From: Candidatus Zixiibacteriota bacterium
Lineage (GTDB): Bacteria; Zixibacteria; MSB-5A5; GN15; FEB-12
Length of the DNA stretch: 9,793 nucleotides
Assembly (NCBI GenBank): GCA_023132995.1
Contig: JAGLXI010000092.1
Coordinates: 1 to 9,793, forward strand
Reading direction: 5' to 3'
Position 1 is the first letter of the stretch; the number at the start of each line of letters is the position of its first letter. Shown piece after piece: positions 6,365-9,793 of this stretch. Under the pieces are notes generated by a model that searched no databases, had not been told where the DNA came from, and saw only the letters and a list, made by a program, of their open reading frames with translations. The translations under genes were made by a program, and so were the position numbers.

Positions 6365-7476
6365 AGATATTGGCTCTCAACTGGAATGACCTGAAGAACC
6401 CTTATGCCGGCGGGGCCGAGGTTCACCTTGAGGAGCTGCTGCGACGCCTGGTGACGTACGGTCACGAGGTGACGCTGCTGTGTTCCGGGTTCGAAGGCTG
6501 TCGGCGCTCGGAGACGGTGGAGGGTATCAGGATAGTCAGGCGCGGCAATCGGCACAACTTCAACCTGGTCGTCCCCTTTCACATCAGGCGACTCGTGCGC
6601 GACAATCATTTCGACATCCTGGTGGAGGACATCAACAAGATACCTTTCTACACGCCGCTCTATCTGGACATCAAGACGTTGGTGGTGGTACCGCACCTTT
6701 TCGCCACGACGGTGTTTCACGAGATCAACTTCGTGCTCGGGTGCTACATCTACCTTGCGGAGAAGCCTATGGTGTCGGTCTACAGGGGGAGGCCGTTCAA
6801 CGTCATATCGGAGTCGACCGCCGACGACATCGCCGCCCGCGGCGTCTCCCGCAATGACATATCAATTATCCACTGCGGTATCGACCGGCAGGTCTATGCG
6901 TACGACCCCGGTGTGCCCAAGTATGAGCAGCCGACTATTCTCTACCTGGGACGGATAAAGAAGTACAAGTCGATTCAGGACCTCATACGCGCACTGGAGC
7001 TGGTAAAGAAAAAGCTGCCCGAGGCGCGATTGATGGTTGTCGGCGCCGGTGACTATCTTGACAGTCTCAAGTCTTTGGCGAGATCGCTGGGCCTGGCCCG
7101 CGACGTGGAGTTTACTGGTTTTGTTTCGCCGGAAGAAAAAGTCGAGCGGATGCGCCGGGCGCACGTATCCGTTCTGCCGTCCCTAAAAGAAGGATGGGGG
7201 TTGACAAATATCGAGGCCAATTCCGTCGGGACCGCGGTGGTGGCGGCCGATGTACCGGGCCTGAGGGATTCCGTCCGTGACGGCGAGACCGGGCTGCTCT
7301 ACGAGTATGGCAATGTCGAACAGTTGGCCCGGAAGCTCCTGCAAATTCTCGCCGACGACAACCTGCGCGCGCGTCTGCAGGAGGGCGCTCTCAAATGGGC
7401 CGAGACATTCAACTGGGACGATGCCGCCCGCAAGTTCGAGGACCTTCTGCTGAAACTGACCGGGGAGCGGCGATGA
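6361..7476 (+). CDS. GT4-family glycosyltransferase
   Basis: A 371-residue GT-B fold, retaining glycosyltransferase, probably cytoplasmic or peripheral at the inner membrane. The acceptor-side N-terminal domain opens with MKILALNWNDLKNPYAGGAEVHLEELLRRL, the glycine-rich AGGAEVH loop typical of GT4. It continues through LVEDINKIPFYTPLY and the linker SESTADDIAARGVSRNDISIIHCGID. The nucleotide-sugar domain has ILYLGRIKKYKSIQDLIRAL, RLMVVGAGDYL, VEFTGFVSPEEK and the donor-binding EX7E motif E277-GWGLTNI-E285, followed by DVPGLRDSVRDGETGLLYE. The length is normal. The GTG start at 6361 overlaps the previous stop as GTGA and has AGGGGG (6349-6354) 6 bases upstream. Sugar and acceptor cannot be read from sequence; in this context it may add a sugar to a lipid carrier or an envelope glycan. 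Confidence 0.9.
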   Translation: MKILALNWNDLKNPYAGGAEVHLEELLRRLVTYGHEVTLLCSGFEGCRRSETVEGIRIVRRGNRHNFNLVVPFHIRRLVRDNHFDILVEDINKIPFYTPLYLDIKTLVVVPHLFATTVFHEINFVLGCYIYLAEKPMVSVYRGRPFNVISESTADDIAARGVSRNDISIIHCGIDRQVYAYDPGVPKYEQPTILYLGRIKKYKSIQDLIRALELVKKKLPEARLMVVGAGDYLDSLKSLARSLGLARDVEFTGFVSPEEKVERMRRAHVSVLPSLKEGWGLTNIEANSVGTAVVAADVPGLRDSVRDGETGLLYEYGNVEQLARKLLQILADDNLRARLQEGALKWAETFNWDDAARKFEDLLLKLTGERR

Positions 7477-8492
7477 AGTCGAAAGAGAAAAAACAATTCT
7501 ATTTCCTGTTGGGCATTGTGATATCGGCGGTATTCGTGTGGGCTCTTTTTCGTAACATTGATTTTGGGGACTTGTGGGGCGCGCTTAAGGGAGCCAACTA
7601 CCTCTGGCTGATACCGAACATTCTGTTGATCGTTCTGACCATGTACCAGCGCGCATACCGTTGGCGCTTCATGGTGGCGCCCATCGGTCGCGTCCCGTAT
7701 TCCAAGCTCCTCGCGGCGACCTGTATCGGTTTTATGGCCAACAATGTTCTGCCGCTGCGGTTGGGGGAGTTTGTGCGCGCTTACTCGCTTGCGATGCAGC
7801 ACAAACAGATTACCAAGTCGGCTTCACTGGCGACTATCTTTGTCGAGCGTATGGTTTTCGACCTCGTGGCTCTCTTGCTGATCTTCGGTGTCGTTCTCGG
7901 CCTGTCGCACCTGTCGCTGGATGAGTCAATGAGATACGGACTCAGCATTGCCATTGCGGCTGCTCTCGTAGGACTTGTTTTTATCATGGTAATGGCCTTG
8001 AAACCGGTGCAGACCACCAATCTCCTCACGCGATACCTGTTTATGATTCCCGAGGGCGGCAAACAGTTCATCCAGCGCGTGATAATGAAATTCGCGCGTG
8101 GACTTGAGTTCCTGACGCACAGGGACGCCGTGGTGAAGGTTGCGTTTCACACGCTGTTGATCTGGATACTGATGGGAGTATCCAACCTGTTCGTCTTTCG
8201 CGCTTTCGGTCTTGACCTGCCGTTAGATGCTTCGTTCGTGGTGCTGGTGGTGGTGTCGGTATCGATCCTGGTGCCGTCCTCGCCCGGATTCATCGGCGTC
8301 TACCATGCCGGAGCCGTCTGGGCCATGATGGCCTATGGGTATTCCAAGAGCGAGGTTCTGCCCTGCGCCATTGTCCTCCACGCTGCCCAGTACATAGTGG
8401 TGACTCTTATGGGTTTCTATTTCCTGAAGAAGGAGCACCTCACGCTCAAGAGGTTGGAAGAAGTGGCAGACGAAAACGAGAACGAGCATTAA
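7473..8492 (+). CDS. LPTM/UPF0104 flippase-like integral membrane protein
   Basis: A 339-residue multi-pass membrane protein of the family related to the transmembrane domain of lysylphosphatidylglycerol synthase (PF03706; annotated as flippase-like or UPF0104). Recognisable family motifs are NNVLPLRLGEFVRAYSLA (from N90), FVERMVFDLVALLLIFG, and PSSPGFIGVYHAGAVWAM (from P268). About eight hydrophobic segments are visible, with a charged, acidic cytoplasmic-type tail (KRLEEVADENENEH). The MprF synthase domain is absent, so it is not a lysyl-PG synthase. Family members often sit beside glycosyltransferases and are thought to move or handle lipid-linked intermediates; the exact substrate is unknown. 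ATG 7473 overlaps the previous stop as ATGA and has GGGGAG (7462-7467) 5 bases upstream. The open frame reaches back to 7395, but that extension lies inside the GT4 gene and has no homology to the family. Last gene of the coupled trio. Confidence 0.87.
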   Translation: MKSKEKKQFYFLLGIVISAVFVWALFRNIDFGDLWGALKGANYLWLIPNILLIVLTMYQRAYRWRFMVAPIGRVPYSKLLAATCIGFMANNVLPLRLGEFVRAYSLAMQHKQITKSASLATIFVERMVFDLVALLLIFGVVLGLSHLSLDESMRYGLSIAIAAALVGLVFIMVMALKPVQTTNLLTRYLFMIPEGGKQFIQRVIMKFARGLEFLTHRDAVVKVAFHTLLIWILMGVSNLFVFRAFGLDLPLDASFVVLVVVSVSILVPSSPGFIGVYHAGAVWAMMAYGYSKSEVLPCAIVLHAAQYIVVTLMGFYFLKKEHLTLKRLEEVADENENEH

Positions 8493-8508
8493 CGGGTTGT
8501 TGAGAAAG

Positions 8509-8584
8509 CATTATGTCATACTCGAAGACCGGCGGATTCGTCAAAAGCGTGGTGTCGGGCGTTTCTGCCCGACACATTATGACA
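8509..8584 (+). repeat. Imperfect 10-base direct repeat flanking a hairpin
   Basis: CATTATGTCA (8509-8518) and CATTATGACA (8575-8584) agree at 9 of 10 positions and lie 66 bases apart. The second copy begins at the last base of the hairpin at 8552-8575. The same bases also give a 7-base inverted pair, TGTCATA (8514-8520) with TATGACA (8578-8584), which could close a larger stem around the hairpin. The short length means chance is possible. Confidence 0.3.
8552..8575 (+). repeat. REP-like palindrome, copy 1
   Basis: A perfect 9-bp stem, GTGTCGGGC (8552-8560) with GCCCGACAC (8567-8575), around the 6-base loop GTTTCT. It lies 60 bases after the stop of the flippase-like gene. No U-run follows, so it is not a textbook terminator, though it may serve as a transcript 3' end. 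Its reverse complement resembles the second palindrome at 8597-8623, which suggests a dispersed repeat family rather than a one-off terminator. Confidence 0.65.
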
Positions 8585-8596
8585 AGTGACGAGGGA

Positions 8597-8623
8597 GCCG
8601 TCAGGCAGAGAGACGCTGACGGC
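8597..8623 (+). repeat. REP-like palindrome, copy 2 (opposite orientation)
   Basis: A perfect 8-bp stem, GCCGTCAG (8597-8604) with CTGACGGC (8616-8623), around an 11-base loop. Bulging G8605 allows one further pair (C8606-G8615). Read on this strand, the core is GTCAGGCAGA, then ACGC, then TGAC. The reverse complement of copy 1 reads GTCGGGCAGA, then ACGC, then CCGAC. The two are therefore diverged copies of one element facing each other, with 21 bases between them, as in BIME-type pairs. Copy number elsewhere in the genome is unknown. Confidence 0.5.
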
Positions 8624-8710
8624 ACAACACACTAGATGATTCGGGTTCCGGTTACGCGGGTATCATGTTATTCTTAGTCTGCGTTTCGGTTGATTGAGCA
8701 GAGTGGTTCA
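8624..8710 (+). other. Leader/promoter region before the GT39-like gene
   Basis: The stretch between the second palindrome and ATG 8711. The only -10-like sequences are TATCAT (8661-8666) and TATTCT (8669-8674). Neither has a -35 box better than 2-3 matches, so no promoter is claimed. A weak AGAG (8700-8703) lies 7 bases before the ATG. Nothing else is recognised. Confidence 0.3.
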
Positions 8711-9793
8711 ATGCGTGACACAGTTTTCAAGCGTATTATTCTTGCCATACTGATCCTTGCGGCCTTCTGGCGGATCGGGTTTCTGGCCTCCGGCCGGGTG
8801 CTCCCGGTCATGTGGGACGCCAGCCGCTACGCCAGTGCGGGGGTGGCCTTGTTGTCTTACGTGGACAACTCCGGGCCACAGCCGGAAACCAACAAAGTCC
8901 TTGACCGGGATGCGTTTTCCTACTACAACGACAAATATATCCAGGGCGAGCAGATAGACTGGTTGTTCTATACGCCGCACACTCTGACACAGGCGCGTGA
9001 GGACCTTTTCCTGAGCGGCCCTCTCTACCCGGCACTGTTGGCGGCGGTATTCTATCTTGCGCCCGCGGCGGATTTCACCTGCGCCCGTCTGGTTGGGATT
9101 GCGCTGGATATTATCGCCTGTCTCCTCTTGATGCTGATTGCCATGCGTCTCGTGGGTCGCAAGGCGGCACTGCTGGCGGGTGCCGTCTACGCTATCTATT
9201 TTCCTTTCACGCTGACGTCGACTATGCTATTGATGGAGACCTCCACCGGTTTCTTCATTCTGCTTGCGGTTTACACCATGATCCGCGGTGTCGAGACCGA
9301 CCGGCGTGTCTTCTTTGTCGCGGCGGGAATTATCAGCGGACTGTTGGTGCTGCACAAGCCCACGGCGATGTTCCTCGGCCTTCCTCTTCTGGCCGGACTG
9401 TACCTGTACACACGGCGGTTATGGAACGGGGAGAAGTTCCTGCGGCGGCTGGCGTCGGTAGCGCTGCCGGCTTTTGTGTTTTTTGCGGTTTGGCTGGGCG
9501 TATCGTCGGCAAAGTATGGTCAGTTGGCGCTCCGCGATCCTGCTTACGCCGGGGTCAACCTGAGACAGTCGTCATCGATCAGGTTCGAGGGTTACGATCT
9601 CGACCAGGTCGAATCCACGTTCTCTGAAAGAAAAGTGTACGGCGATTTCTTCGGCCAACTGCCCGGTTACCTGGGCCTTTTCGCCAAGAAGTTCGAGCGT
9701 CTCTGGAGCCGCCCCTACATCGATTTCAAGAGATCATTCGTTCTACCCTACGAAGTTGATGAGCGATGGCATGTAATAGTAGTATCGCTGGGG
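8711..9793 (+). CDS. GT39/PMT-like GT-C membrane glycosyltransferase, 3' end outside window
   Basis: An open frame of 361 codons that reaches the right edge without a stop, so the protein is incomplete. After a single N-terminal membrane segment (about 9-27) comes VMWDASRYASAGVALL with D36 in the first outer loop, the usual position of the catalytic aspartate in GT-C enzymes. A long outer loop ends in FLSGPLYPALLAAVFYL (from about 100), resembling the PLYP-LLA motif of the GT39/ArnT/PMT superfamily. Several membrane segments follow, with LVLHKPTAMFL (about 212-222) like the short R/K-P motif of the family, and then a soluble stretch rich in aromatic and charged residues. Such enzymes use polyprenyl-phosphate sugars as donors to glycosylate proteins or lipids on the outer face of the membrane. 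Start ATG 8711 has only a weak AGAG upstream. It follows the three-gene cassette after 218 bases and is probably functionally related, but it may be a separate transcript. Confidence 0.78.
   Translation, partial: MRDTVFKRIILAILILAAFWRIGFLASGRVLPVMWDASRYASAGVALLSYVDNSGPQPETNKVLDRDAFSYYNDKYIQGEQIDWLFYTPHTLTQAREDLFLSGPLYPALLAAVFYLAPAADFTCARLVGIALDIIACLLLMLIAMRLVGRKAALLAGAVYAIYFPFTLTSTMLLMETSTGFFILLAVYTMIRGVETDRRVFFVAAGIISGLLVLHKPTAMFLGLPLLAGLYLYTRRLWNGEKFLRRLASVALPAFVFFAVWLGVSSAKYGQLALRDPAYAGVNLRQSSSIRFEGYDLDQVESTFSERKVYGDFFGQLPGYLGLFAKKFERLWSRPYIDFKRSFVLPYEVDERWHVIVVSLG

Noticed and set aside
7395..7472. 26-codon N-terminal extension of the flippase-like gene
   Set aside because: The extension overlaps the GT4 gene and would add a charged segment absent from the family; ATG 7473 has a good Shine-Dalgarno and an ATGA overlap.
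8552..8575. Intrinsic (U-run) terminator after the flippase-like gene
   Set aside because: The stem is strong, but it is followed by ATTATGACAAG with no U-run, and its similarity to the neighbouring palindrome favours a repeat element.

Overview
The window is gene-dense, all on the + strand, and moderately GC-rich by eye. Every gene but the first and last is complete. It joins two functional blocks. The left block (1-3045) is a riboflavin biosynthesis operon in the order ribD (3' end only), ribE, ribBA, ribH, followed by nusB. The genes are packed with gaps of 4, 1 and 15 bases up to ribH, and nusB sits directly behind ribH, so they are probably one transcript that starts left of the window. 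Together they encode the late steps from GTP and ribulose 5-phosphate to riboflavin, plus the NusB antitermination factor that often travels with ribH.

A 196-base gap (3046-3241) follows. It holds a GC-rich hairpin that may end the rib-nusB transcript, a good sigma70-type promoter (TGGACA, 16 bases, TATATT), and a short 5' leader with a hairpin and a perfect but unused AGGAGG.

The right block (3242-8492) is a three-gene cell-envelope glycosylation cassette, tightly coupled through GTGA and ATGA stop/start overlaps. It encodes a very large multi-pass membrane protein of the DUF2723/TMEM260 (GT117, protein O-mannosyltransferase-like) family with a C-terminal TPR-like region, a cytosolic-type GT4 glycosyltransferase, and an LPTM/UPF0104 flippase-like membrane protein. 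A 218-base gap (8493-8710) carries two related hairpins in opposite orientation, which look like a REP/BIME-type repeat pair. After it comes the start of a GT39/PMT-like GT-C membrane glycosyltransferase that runs off the right edge (8711-9793). My inference is that the right block builds and transfers lipid-linked sugars onto exported proteins or an envelope glycan.

Organism: a bacterium, shown by the Shine-Dalgarno sites, the operon structure and NusB. A long DUF2723 protein with a C-terminal TPR region is typical of the Bacteroidetes/FCB group and relatives. With the GC-rich composition this suggests an FCB-type lineage such as Zixibacteria or Gemmatimonadetes, but that is inference and cannot be settled from this window. 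I see no tRNA, rRNA, CRISPR array, insertion sequence or phage gene. Most of the window is recognisable housekeeping or envelope metabolism. The least explained parts are the two intergenic regions and the exact role of the glycosylation cassette.
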